Assembly (NCBI GenBank): GCA_000721375.1
Contig: JOGW01000001.1
Location: 248,001 to 312,000, forward strand
DNA length: 64,000 nucleotides
Origin: Streptomyces sp. NRRL B-3428
GTDB taxonomy: Bacteria; Actinomycetota; Actinomycetes; Streptomycetales; Streptomycetaceae
Direction: 5' to 3'
Below are positions 27,833 through 35,256 of the stretch, piece by piece. Positions within the stretch are counted from its first letter, which is position 1; each line of letters starts with the position of its first letter. The position numbers and the translations under genes are program-made. The notes beneath the pieces were generated by a model that was not told the DNA's origin, did not search any database, and saw only the letters and a list, made by a program, of their open reading frames with translations.

Positions 27833-29068
27833 ATGGGATTCCACGTCGACTCCGAGACCGGGCGGCTGCGCCGGGTCATCCTCCACCGGCCAGATCTCGA
27901 ACTGAAGCGGCTCACCCCGACCAACAAGGACACCCTCCTCTTCGACGACGTCCTCTGGGTCCGCCGGGCCCGCCAGGAGCACGACGGCTTCGCCGACGTG
28001 CTGCGGGACCGGGGCGTCGAGGTCCACCTCTTCGGCGAGCTGCTCGAAGAGACCCTCGCGCTCCCCGCCGCCCGCGCCCTCGTCCTCGACCGCGTCTTCG
28101 ACGAGAAGGAGTACGGCCCGCTGGCCACCCCCGCCCTGCGCGCGGCCTTCGAGACGATGCCCGCCCCGTACCTGGTCTCCGCGCTGGTCGGCGGCATGAC
28201 CAAACGCGAGTACCTGGAGCGCCACCCGGAGCCCACCTCCGTCCGCTTCCACACCATGGGGCTCGACGACTTCCTGCTCGGACCGCTGCCCAACCACCTC
28301 TTCACGCGCGACACCTCCGCCTGGATCTACGACGGAGTGTCGATCAACGCGATGCGCTGGCCCGCCCGGCAGCGCGAGACCGTGCACTTCGAGGCGATCT
28401 ACCGCCACCATCCGCTGTTCACGGGAGCGCAGGCCGGACCCTTCCATCACTGGTCCGAGGGACAGTCCGACTACCCGTCCACCATCGAGGGCGGTGACGT
28501 CCTCGTCATCGGCAACGGCGCGGTCCTCATCGGCATGAGCGAACGGACCACCCCGCAGGCCGTCGAGATGCTGGCGCACAAGCTCTTCGCGGCCGGCTCG
28601 GCGCGCACCATCGTGGCGCTCGACATGCCGAAACGGCGGGCGTTCATGCATCTGGACACCGTGATGACGATGGTGGACGGCGATACGTTCACGCAGTACG
28701 CGGGGCTCGGGATGCTCCCCTCGTACACCATCGAACCGGGCGTCGGCGAGCGGGACTTGAAGGTCACCGACCATCCGCCCGAGCACATGCACCGGGCCAT
28801 CGCGGCGGCCCTCGGACTCGGCTCCGTCCGCGTTCTGACCGCGACCCAGGACGTCCATTCCGCGGAGCGCGAGCAGTGGGACGACGGGTGCAACGTGCTG
28901 GCCGTCGAGCCGGGCGTCGTCATCGCGTACGAGCGGAACGCCACCACCAACACGTATCTGCGCAAGGAAGGCATCGAGGTCATCGAGATCCGGGGCAGTG
29001 AGCTGGGCCGTGGCCGTGGCGGTCCGCGGTGCATGAGCTGTCCGGTGGACAGGGACGCGGTGGCCTGA
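27833..29068 (+). CDS. arcA: Arginine deiminase
   Basis: 411 aa from ATG 27833 (AAGGA upstream). Full-length ADI: early [17 protein letters not shown], substrate region [24 protein letters not shown] (with the conserved F-T-R-D), [32 protein letters not shown] (catalytic His) and nucleophile C400 in GPRCMSCP. It converts arginine to citrulline and ammonia. The ornithine carbamoyltransferase gene follows about 100 bp later. No carbamate kinase or arginine/ornithine antiporter is nearby, so this is only part of an energy-yielding ADI pathway; nitrogen supply or acid response are other possible roles. Confidence 0.95.
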   Translation: MGFHVDSETGRLRRVILHRPDLELKRLTPTNKDTLLFDDVLWVRRARQEHDGFADVLRDRGVEVHLFGELLEETLALPAARALVLDRVFDEKEYGPLATPALRAAFETMPAPYLVSALVGGMTKREYLERHPEPTSVRFHTMGLDDFLLGPLPNHLFTRDTSAWIYDGVSINAMRWPARQRETVHFEAIYRHHPLFTGAQAGPFHHWSEGQSDYPSTIEGGDVLVIGNGAVLIGMSERTTPQAVEMLAHKLFAAGSARTIVALDMPKRRAFMHLDTVMTMVDGDTFTQYAGLGMLPSYTIEPGVGERDLKVTDHPPEHMHRAIAAALGLGSVRVLTATQDVHSAEREQWDDGCNVLAVEPGVVIAYERNATTNTYLRKEGIEVIEIRGSELGRGRGGPRCMSCPVDRDAVA

Positions 29069-29083
29069 GGGCATGGCTATTCA

Positions 29084-29128
29084 GGGGGCTGTATATATTT
29101 ACCGTCTCTCGTATAGACTTGCGGTCAG
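29084..29128 (+). promoter_or_regulatory. AT-rich promoter island before the OTCase gene
   Basis: TGTATATATTTACC and TATAGACT stand out from the GC-rich background between arcA and the OTCase gene and probably hold its promoter. I could not place a convincing -35/-10 pair and see no arginine (ARG) box. Confidence 0.35.
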
Positions 29129-29169
29129 CTGAGCGACAGTCCCGCCCCCTACTGCCCAGGAGCATGCGC

Positions 29170-30168
29170 ATGGCCACCGACCTGACCGGGCGTTCCTTCC
29201 TCAAGGAGCTCGACTTCAGCGCCGAGGAGGTCCTCGGCCTGATCGAGCTGGCCGCGGAGCTCAAGGCGGCGAAGAAGGCCGGTACGGAGACCAAGCGGCT
29301 GGCGGGCAAGAACATCGCCCTGATCTTCGAGAAGACCTCGACGCGTACGCGCTGTTCGTTCGAGGTCGCGGCCGCCGACCAGGGCGCGTCCACCACCTAT
29401 CTCGACCCTTCCGGCTCGCAGATAGGGCACAAGGAGTCGGTCAGGGACACGGCCCGGGTGCTCGGCCGGATGTTCGACGGGATCGAGTTCCGCGGCGACA
29501 GCCAGGCAGCCGTCGAGGAACTGGCCGCGTATGCGGGCGTCCCCGTCTGGAACGGTCTGACCGACGACTGGCACCCCACCCAGATGCTCGCCGACGTCCT
29601 CACCATGACCGAGCACAGCACCAAGCCGCTCACCGACATCGCCTTCGCCTATCTCGGCGACGCCCGGTTCAACATGGGCAACTCATACCTGGTGACCGGC
29701 GCGCTGCTCGGCATGGATGTACGGATCGTCGCGCCCCGCGCCTACTGGCCGGCCGAGGGGATCGTGGCCGAGGCCCGAGCCCTCGCCGAAAAGAGCGGCG
29801 CCCGTGTCACGCTCACCGAGGACGTCGAGGAAGGTGTACGGGGCGCGGACTTCGTCGCCACCGACGTCTGGGTCTCCATGGGGGAGCCCAAGGAGGTCTG
29901 GGCCGAGCGGATCTCCGCGCTCTCCCCGTACGCCGTGACGATGGACGTCCTGCGGGCGACCGGCAATGCGGAGGTCAAGTTCCTGCACTGCCTCCCGGCC
30001 TACCACGATCTCGGCACCAAGATCGGCCGTGAGATCCACGAGCAGTACGGCCTCGACTCGCTCGAAGTCACCGACGAGGTCTTCGAGTCGGCGCACTCGG
30101 TCGTCTTCGACGAGGCCGAGAACCGGCTGCACACCATCAAGGCGATCATGGTGGCGACGCTGAGCTGA
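29170..30168 (+). CDS. arcB: Ornithine carbamoyltransferase
   Basis: 332 aa from ATG 29170 (AGGAG 7 bases upstream; ATG 29164 is too close to that site). Carbamoyl-phosphate site STRTRC at 57-62 within [21 protein letters not shown], and ornithine-binding HCLP at 273-276 ([10 protein letters not shown]). It interconverts ornithine plus carbamoyl phosphate and citrulline. Sequence alone does not separate anabolic (ArgF) from catabolic (ArcB) forms; the neighbouring arginine deiminase favours the catabolic use, so the symbol is provisional. Its stop codon forms one foot of a compact terminator. Confidence 0.94.
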   Translation: MATDLTGRSFLKELDFSAEEVLGLIELAAELKAAKKAGTETKRLAGKNIALIFEKTSTRTRCSFEVAAADQGASTTYLDPSGSQIGHKESVRDTARVLGRMFDGIEFRGDSQAAVEELAAYAGVPVWNGLTDDWHPTQMLADVLTMTEHSTKPLTDIAFAYLGDARFNMGNSYLVTGALLGMDVRIVAPRAYWPAEGIVAEARALAEKSGARVTLTEDVEEGVRGADFVATDVWVSMGEPKEVWAERISALSPYAVTMDVLRATGNAEVKFLHCLPAYHDLGTKIGREIHEQYGLDSLEVTDEVFESAHSVVFDEAENRLHTIKAIMVATLS

Positions 30169-30186
30169 GCCCGTTCGGGCCCCTCA
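30166..30186. terminator. Compact terminator made from two stop codons
   Basis: The 21-nt segment begins with the OTCase TGA (30166-30168) and ends with the TCA stop of the minus-strand gene (30184-30186). GCCCG/CGGGC pair over a TT loop, and the two stop codons pair with each other around a short bulge. Confidence 0.6.
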
Positions 30187-30609
30187 GATCGCGGGCCGCG
30201 CCGGAAGCGTGAACCACACCGCCTTGCCGGACTCGGTGAGGCGGTGTCCGCATGCCTGGCTCAAGGTGCGGATCAGAAGGAGACCCCGGCCGTGCTCCTG
30301 CCAGGGGTCCGGGTGCTCGTCGGGTGCCGGGCAGGTCAGATCGCCGGGCGGCGCGGGGGAAGGGTCGTGCACCTCGACCTGGCAGCCGGTGGGCAGCAGC
30401 TCCACGACCAGCTCGATGGGGGCGTCGCCGGAGGTGTGCTCGACGGCGTTGGCGACCAGCTCGGCGGTGAGCAGCTCGGCCGTGTCGCAGTCCGCGGCGG
30501 TCGAGGGGTCGATGTCCTGCAGCGCCGTACGGACCAGGGCGCGGGCGACGGGCACGGCCGCGACGGTGTGCGGAAGTGCGATGCGCCAGGAGGCAGGGGT
30601 TTCGTGCAA
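30184..30609 (-). CDS. Anti-sigma-factor-like ATP-binding protein (HATPase_c)
   Basis: 141 aa, TTG start (GGATCC upstream). A stand-alone GHKL ATPase: N-box ELVANAVEHT, then QEHGRGLLLIRTL (G-box) and a final strand (KAVWFTLPA). These RsbW/SpoIIAB-like proteins bind sigma factors or antagonists, and are very numerous in Streptomyces. No sigma factor or antagonist gene is adjacent. A D-x-G motif is not obvious (HDPSPAPPGD occupies its place), so kinase activity is uncertain. Confidence 0.85.
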   Translation of the reverse strand: MHETPASWRIALPHTVAAVPVARALVRTALQDIDPSTAADCDTAELLTAELVANAVEHTSGDAPIELVVELLPTGCQVEVHDPSPAPPGDLTCPAPDEHPDPWQEHGRGLLLIRTLSQACGHRLTESGKAVWFTLPARPAI

Positions 30610-30746
30610 GGGCGGATCCGTTCACGTGCAGGCTGTCCTGCGTTCAACCATACGAAGCGTAACCCCAAGGCCTGTAGAGCCGCCGGGCCGGGCTCAGATG
30701 GGACGAATGCCACATCGCGGGGGACCTTCGGCGGGGTACACACAGG

Positions 30747-30788
30747 GTTATCGCGTACTCGTGACGGCGGTCATATCCGAGTGATAAC
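30747..30788. promoter_or_regulatory. Nested palindrome B, candidate PaaX operator/promoter
   Basis: Outer half-sites TTATCG (30748-30753) and TGATAA (30782-30787) surround TGAC-GGCG-GTCA (30762-30773); all are centred on 30767.5. It also contains GTGACG (30761-30766) and GATAAC (30783-30788) with a 16-bp spacer, a plausible -35/-10 for the gene at 30824. The same arrangement recurs at 36922-36967. Confidence 0.55.
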
Positions 30789-30823
30789 TTCGAAGAGCCG
30801 CCACTACCGCCCGGAGGCCCCGT

Positions 30824-31654
30824 ATGAGCCCGTTCACCGGTTCCGCGCCCCGTACCTCCGAGTGGCACCACCTGAGGGTGACCATCGACGAGAGCTCCGT
30901 CGCCACCGTCACGCTCGCCCGCCCCGAGAAGCTCAATGCGCTGACCTTCGGCGCCTATGCCGATCTGCGCGATCTGCTCGCCGAGTTCTCCCGCGAGCGG
31001 TCCGTCCGTGCGCTGGTCCTGGCCGGTGAGGGCCGCGGATTCTGCTCCGGCGGGGATGTCGACGAGATCATCGGCGCGACGCTCGGCATGAACACGGCCG
31101 AGCTGCTCGACTTCAACCGGATGACCGGCCAGGTGGTGCGCGCGATCCGCGAGTGCCCCTTCCCCGTGATCGCCGCGCTGCACGGAGTGGCCGCGGGCGC
31201 CGGCGCCGTGCTCGCACTCGCGGCGGACTTCCGGGTCGCGGATCCGTCCGCCCGTTTCGCGTTCCTGTTCACCAAGGTCGGCCTTTCCGGGGGCGACATG
31301 GGCGCGGCCTATCTGCTGCCCCGGGTCGTCGGCCTCGGCCACGCGACCCGCCTTCTGATGCTCGGCGACACGGTCCGCGCACCCGAGGCCGAACGGATCG
31401 GGCTGCTCAGCGAGTTGGCCGACGAGGGCAGCGCCGACGAGGCCGCGCAGGCCCTCGCCCACCGGCTCGCCGAGGGGCCCGCCCTCGCGTACGCGCAGAC
31501 CAAGGCCCTACTCACGGCCGAGCTTGACATGCCGCTCGCGGCCGCCGTGGAGATGGACGCCGCCACCCAGGCACTCCTGATGAACGGCGAGGACTACACC
31601 GAGTTCCATGCCGCCTTCACCGCGAAGCGCCCGCCGAAGTGGCAGGGGCGATGA
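30824..31654 (+). CDS. Enoyl-CoA hydratase/isomerase family protein
   Basis: 276 aa, ATG with GGAGG upstream. Crotonase fold: RPEKLNALTFGAY, oxyanion hole GRGFCSGGDVDEI and HGVAAGAGAVLALAADFRVAD, FLFTKVGLSGGDMGAAYLLPRVVG (second oxyanion/catalytic region). It overlaps the next gene (ATGA), which is an aromatic-CoA hydroxylase fusion. Inferred role: hydration or ring-derived beta-oxidation step after CoA-bound aromatic ring attack. Controlled together with the 35-38 kb arm if the shared palindrome is real. Confidence 0.92.
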   Translation: MSPFTGSAPRTSEWHHLRVTIDESSVATVTLARPEKLNALTFGAYADLRDLLAEFSRERSVRALVLAGEGRGFCSGGDVDEIIGATLGMNTAELLDFNRMTGQVVRAIRECPFPVIAALHGVAAGAGAVLALAADFRVADPSARFAFLFTKVGLSGGDMGAAYLLPRVVGLGHATRLLMLGDTVRAPEAERIGLLSELADEGSADEAAQALAHRLAEGPALAYAQTKALLTAELDMPLAAAVEMDAATQALLMNGEDYTEFHAAFTAKRPPKWQGR

Positions 31655-33936
31655 GCGCCGTGGGGCCTGCGATGCGCGTCGCCGTCATCGGAGGCGGACC
31701 CGGCGGTCTGTACGCCGCCGCGCTGCTCAAGCGCCTGGACCCCGACCGAGAGATCACCGTCTGGGAGCGCAACGCACCCGATGACACCTTCGGCTTCGGC
31801 GTGGTCCTGTCCGACGAGACCCTCGGCGGGATCGAGCACGCCGATCCGGTCGTGTACGCGGCGATGCAGGCCGAGTTCGTCCGTTGGGACGACATCGACA
31901 TCGTGCACCGCGGCCATCGCTCCGCCTCCGGCGGCCACGGTTTCGCGGCCCTCGGCCGCAAGCGGCTCCTGCAGATCCTGCACGAGCGCTGCCGTGAACT
32001 CGGCGTCGAGCTCCGCTTCCGCACGCAGGCACCCCCGGCCGCCGCACTCGCCACGGCGTACGACCTGGTGATCGCCGCCGACGGAGTGAACAGCCTCACC
32101 CGCGAGGCCCACGCCGACGCCTTCGGACCGCGCATCGAGGAACACCGCTGCCGCTACATCTGGCTGGCCGCCGACTTCGCCTTCGACGCCTTCCGCTTCG
32201 AGATCGCCGAGACCGAGCACGGCGTGATGCAGCTGCACGGCTATCCGTACGCGGCCGATGCCTCCACCGTGATCGTCGAGATGCGCGAAGAGGTCTGGCA
32301 GGCCGCAGGATTCGACGGGCTTGACGAGCACGAGTCCGTGGAGCGCTGCGCGAAACTCTTCTCCGACGCCCTCGACGGCCGCCCCCTGCACTCCAACAAC
32401 TCCTCCTGGATCCGCTTCCGCACCGTCGTCAACGACCGCTGGTCGCACGGCAATACGGTCCTGCTCGGCGACGCCGCCCACACCGCGCACTTCTCCATCG
32501 GCTCCGGCACCAAGCTCGCCGTCGAGGACGCCCTGGCGCTCGCCGCCTGCCTCGAAGAGCAGCCCACGATCGAGCGGGCACTTCGGGCGTACGAGGAGGA
32601 GCGCCGCCCGGTCGTCACCTCCACACAGCGCGCGGCCCGCGCGAGCCTGGAGTGGTTCGAGGAGCTGGACCGCTATACGGACCAGCCGCCACGGCAGTTC
32701 GCCTTCAACCTCCTCACCCGCAGTCGTCGTGTCACGCATGACAATCTGCGGCTCAGGGACCCGGAGTTCACCGCGGACGTGGAGCGCGAATTCGGCTGCC
32801 CGCCGGGGACGCCGCCGATGTTCACCCCGTACAAGCTCCGTGAACTCACCCTGCGCAACAGGGTGGTCGTCTCGCCGATGGACATGTATTCGGCCGTCGA
32901 CGGCGTACCCGGCGACTTCCACCTGGTGCACCTGGGCGCCCGCGCGCTCGGCGGGGCCGGTCTCGTGATGACCGAGATGGTCTGCGTCAGCCCCGAGGGC
33001 CGGATCACCCCCGGCTGCGCGGGTCTGTGGAACGCCCAGCAGGCCGCGGCCTGGACCCGGATCAGCACCTTCGTGCACGAGCAGTCGCCCGGCGCCGCGA
33101 TCGGCATCCAGCTCGGCCACTCGGGCCGCAAGGGCTCCACGAAGCTGATGTGGGAGGGCATCGACGAGCCCCTCGACGAAGGCAACTGGCCCCTCGTGGC
33201 GCCCTCGCCGCTCCCGTACAAGGAGGACAGCCAGACCCCTGAGGAGCTCACGCGGGAAGGCCTTGTCGAGATCCGCGAGCAGTTCGCGGCCGCCGCCTGG
33301 CGGGCGGAGCGGTGCGGGTTCGATCTGCTCGAACTGCACTGCGCACACGGCTACTTGCTCTCCAGTTTCCTCTCCCCGCTGACCAACCGGCGCGAGGACG
33401 AGTACGGAGGCCCGCTGGAGAACCGGCTGCGCTTCCCGCTTGAAGTCTTCGACGCCGTACGGGCCATCTGGCCGCCCGAGCGCCCGATGACCGTCCGTAT
33501 CTCCGCCACGGACTGGGCCGAGGGCGGCACCAGCGGTGACGACGCCGTGGAGATCGCCCGCGCCTTCACGGCGCACGGCGCGGACGCGGTGGATGTGTCC
33601 ACCGGACAGGTCGTGGACGAGGAACGGCCCGCGTACGGACGCTCGTACCAGACGCCGTTCGCCGACCGGATCCGCCAGGAGACGGGCATCCCCGTGATCG
33701 CGGTCGGGGCGATCTCCTCGTGGGACGACGTCAACTCGCTGATCCTGGCGGGCCGTACGGACCTGTGCGCCCTGGCCCGCCCGCATCTCTACGACCCCAA
33801 CTGGACCCTGCACGCGGCCGCCGAACAGGGCTACTCGGGACCGGGCATCGCCTGGCCCCTGCCGTATCAGGCGGGCAGCCGCCGCCCCCAGACCGGCCGC
33901 ACGGACGCACCGAAGCCGCGCCTGACTCTGGGGTAG
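31651..33936 (+). CDS. FAD monooxygenase - old yellow enzyme fusion (salicylyl-CoA 5-hydroxylase / 2-aminobenzoyl-CoA monooxygenase-reductase type)
   Basis: 761 aa from ATG 31651, overlapping the hydratase stop; ATG 31672 also possible. Residues 1-385: class A flavin monooxygenase (GGGPGGLYAAALLK, GLDEHESV, LLGDAAHTAHFSIGSGTKLAVEDA). Residues about 390-761: old-yellow-enzyme/NADH:flavin oxidoreductase barrel (YKLRELTLRNRVVVSPMDMYS, IQLGHSGRKGS, LHCAHGYLLSSFLSPLTNRR). This exact fusion is known for 2-aminobenzoyl-CoA monooxygenase/reductase of Azoarcus evansii and for salicylyl-CoA 5-hydroxylases of Streptomyces. It hydroxylates and, in the former case, reduces the ring of an aryl-CoA. The aryl-CoA ligase, acyl-CoA dehydrogenase and hydratase nearby favour the 2-aminobenzoyl-CoA type; I see no gentisate dioxygenase. 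Confidence 0.93.
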   Translation: MSAVGPAMRVAVIGGGPGGLYAAALLKRLDPDREITVWERNAPDDTFGFGVVLSDETLGGIEHADPVVYAAMQAEFVRWDDIDIVHRGHRSASGGHGFAALGRKRLLQILHERCRELGVELRFRTQAPPAAALATAYDLVIAADGVNSLTREAHADAFGPRIEEHRCRYIWLAADFAFDAFRFEIAETEHGVMQLHGYPYAADASTVIVEMREEVWQAAGFDGLDEHESVERCAKLFSDALDGRPLHSNNSSWIRFRTVVNDRWSHGNTVLLGDAAHTAHFSIGSGTKLAVEDALALAACLEEQPTIERALRAYEEERRPVVTSTQRAARASLEWFEELDRYTDQPPRQFAFNLLTRSRRVTHDNLRLRDPEFTADVEREFGCPPGTPPMFTPYKLRELTLRNRVVVSPMDMYSAVDGVPGDFHLVHLGARALGGAGLVMTEMVCVSPEGRITPGCAGLWNAQQAAAWTRISTFVHEQSPGAAIGIQLGHSGRKGSTKLMWEGIDEPLDEGNWPLVAPSPLPYKEDSQTPEELTREGLVEIREQFAAAAWRAERCGFDLLELHCAHGYLLSSFLSPLTNRREDEYGGPLENRLRFPLEVFDAVRAIWPPERPMTVRISATDWAEGGTSGDDAVEIARAFTAHGADAVDVSTGQVVDEERPAYGRSYQTPFADRIRQETGIPVIAVGAISSWDDVNSLILAGRTDLCALARPHLYDPNWTLHAAAEQGYSGPGIAWPLPYQAGSRRPQTGRTDAPKPRLTLG

Positions 33937-33960
33937 GCGCGGCTCCGGGGGACGGTGGGC

Positions 33961-34293
33961 TCAGCAGCAGGACTTGGGCTTGGACTTGGCGCAGCAGCCG
34001 GTGGTGGCCTGGGCGGTGCAGCCGGCCGGGGCCTGGGCGGTGCGGGAGTTCTCGCAGGTGCGGCAGGCGGTGGCCGGGGCGTTGCAGCCGGCGCAGGCGT
34101 TCATTTCGCAGCCGCGGCAGGCGGAGGCGGGCGCGTTGCACTCGCGGCACGAGGCAGCCGTGGCCGCGCAGCAGCTGTCGCCCTGGAGCAGGGGGAGCCG
34201 GCTGCCGGGGCGCAGCGTGGTCACCGGGCCGCGGCGCATCACTCCACGACCGCCACGGCGACCCTTCACCGTCTGCATACGCTGCTCGGCCAT
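33961..34293 (-). CDS. Cysteine-rich small protein with CxxC repeats
   Basis: 110 aa from ATG 34293 (GGAGGT 8 bases upstream). The first 40 residues are basic (VKGRRGGRGVMRRG). The last 65 carry 15 cysteines, including four CxxC pairs (CREC, CRGC, CAGC, CRTC), two NAPA[ST]AC repeats and terminal CC pairs (GCC, SCC). No signal peptide. The internal repeat looks like a metal-binding or zinc-knuckle module; a metallothionein-like protein, a zinc-ribbon DNA/RNA-binding protein and a peptide precursor are all possible. It sits between the monooxygenase and PaaX genes, on the PaaX strand, with an unusually AT-rich upstream region. I do not recognise it. Confidence 0.75.
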   Translation of the reverse strand: MAEQRMQTVKGRRGGRGVMRRGPVTTLRPGSRLPLLQGDSCCAATAASCRECNAPASACRGCEMNACAGCNAPATACRTCENSRTAQAPAGCTAQATTGCCAKSKPKSCC

Positions 34294-34371
34294 CACCACA
34301 TACCTCCACGCTCGTTGCGTCGAATTGCACCATTCGGCGTCGACTCGTGGAGCGTAGAGGAAAAGCATTTT

Positions 34372-34404
34372 GGAAAGGCAGCCGTTTCCTTATACGGAAT
34401 TTCC
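34372..34404. promoter_or_regulatory. Alternating GGAAA/TTTCC boxes upstream of the Cys-rich gene
   Basis: GGAAA (34372-34376), TTTCC (34385-34389), GGAA (34396-34399) and TTTCC (34400-34404) form overlapping inverted repeats in an AT-rich stretch about 80-110 bp upstream of the ATG. Confidence 0.35.
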
Positions 34405-34442
34405 TAAGGCAAGGATTACCTGACGCGATTGCCCCGCCGTGC

Positions 34443-35252
34443 TCACACAGCGCCGACGAATTCCGCCCCCGCATCCCGCAGCCGCGCATGCAGCCGCCCG
34501 AAGACCTCCGCCGAACGGCTCCCCGGCCAGTCGGCAGGCAGCAGATCGGCAGGCAGGACCGGGTCCGCGTAGGGGAGATGGCGCCAGGAGTCCAGGGCGT
34601 GGAGATAGTCGCGATACGCGTCCTCGGCCGGGGTTTCCGTACGGGATTCCCATGCGGCGAGCACCGGTTCGTGGCGGTCCAGGAATTCCTCGTGGAGTTT
34701 CGCGAGCGCGTCCAGATCCCACCAGCGCGCCACGGATTGCGCGGTGGCCGAGAAACCCAGGTGTGCGCCGCGGAACAGGTCCACGTACTGGGCGAGTTGG
34801 AGCCGCTCCAGAGTGTGCCGGGCCTCCTCGTAAAGCCGCGCCGGTGCGATCCACACCCCTGGCGCCGCCGTGCCGAAGCCAAGGCGCGCCAGCTGCGAGC
34901 GCAGCACGTGCCGCTGGCTGCGTTCGGCCTCGGGCACCGAGAACACGGCGAGCACCCAGCCGTCGGACGCGGCGGGCGGACCCTCGGCGTAGATCCGCCG
35001 GTCACCGTCGTCGAGCAGCCGGCGCGCCTCCTCGGAGAGCGCATAGCCGGCCGCGCCCTGCCCGGTGCGCTCCGGCAGGAGGAGCCCGCGCCGCTTGAGC
35101 CGCGACACGGAGGAGCGCACCGCCGGTGCGTCCACCCCGACCGCGGCAAGCAGCCGGATCAACTCGGCTACCGGAACGGGCCCTTGGCCCCGGCGCCCGT
35201 AAGCCCCGTAGAAGGTGACGATCAAGGATCGCGGAGTCTGCTGCTCTGCCAC
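34443..35252 (-). CDS. PaaX-family transcriptional regulator
   Basis: 269 aa, GTG start 4 bp after the ligase stop. N-terminal winged HTH (SLIVTFYGAYGRRG, DAPAVRSSVSRLKRRGLL) and the PaaX core (SDGWVLAVFSVPEAERSQRH, LRSQLARLGFGTAAPGVWIAP) with a C-terminal helical domain. PaaX proteins repress aromatic-CoA pathways (phenylacetate in E. coli) and are released by the CoA thioester. Here it is the second gene after the aryl-CoA ligase, so it probably senses that ligase's product and binds the nested palindromes at 30747-30788 and 36922-36967. Confidence 0.92.
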   Translation of the reverse strand: MAEQQTPRSLIVTFYGAYGRRGQGPVPVAELIRLLAAVGVDAPAVRSSVSRLKRRGLLLPERTGQGAAGYALSEEARRLLDDGDRRIYAEGPPAASDGWVLAVFSVPEAERSQRHVLRSQLARLGFGTAAPGVWIAPARLYEEARHTLERLQLAQYVDLFRGAHLGFSATAQSVARWWDLDALAKLHEEFLDRHEPVLAAWESRTETPAEDAYRDYLHALDSWRHLPYADPVLPADLLPADWPGSRSAEVFGRLHARLRDAGAEFVGAV

Positions 35253-35256
35253 GCGA

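Noticed and set aside
25060..28314. A 1084-codon open frame on the minus strand opposite hen1-pnkp-arcA, and similar long frames opposite other genes (424-2115, 42428-44317, 45512-48028)
   Set aside because: They mirror real genes with known domains, have low-complexity Arg/Ala/Gly-rich translations, and arise from GC-rich third positions of the true strand.
29069..29169. ArgR box before the OTCase gene
   Set aside because: The AT-rich stretch does not contain the two-part ARG box pattern.
31651..33936. Salicylate-to-gentisate pathway as the sole reading
   Set aside because: No gentisate 1,2-dioxygenase is present in the window; the hydratase, dehydrogenase and RidA-fold genes fit a CoA-bound ring-reduction route better.
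33961..34293. Cys-rich gene as a clear lanthipeptide or other RiPP precursor
   Set aside because: No modification enzyme, protease or transporter of a RiPP cluster is adjacent; it is kept as an unknown Cys-rich protein.
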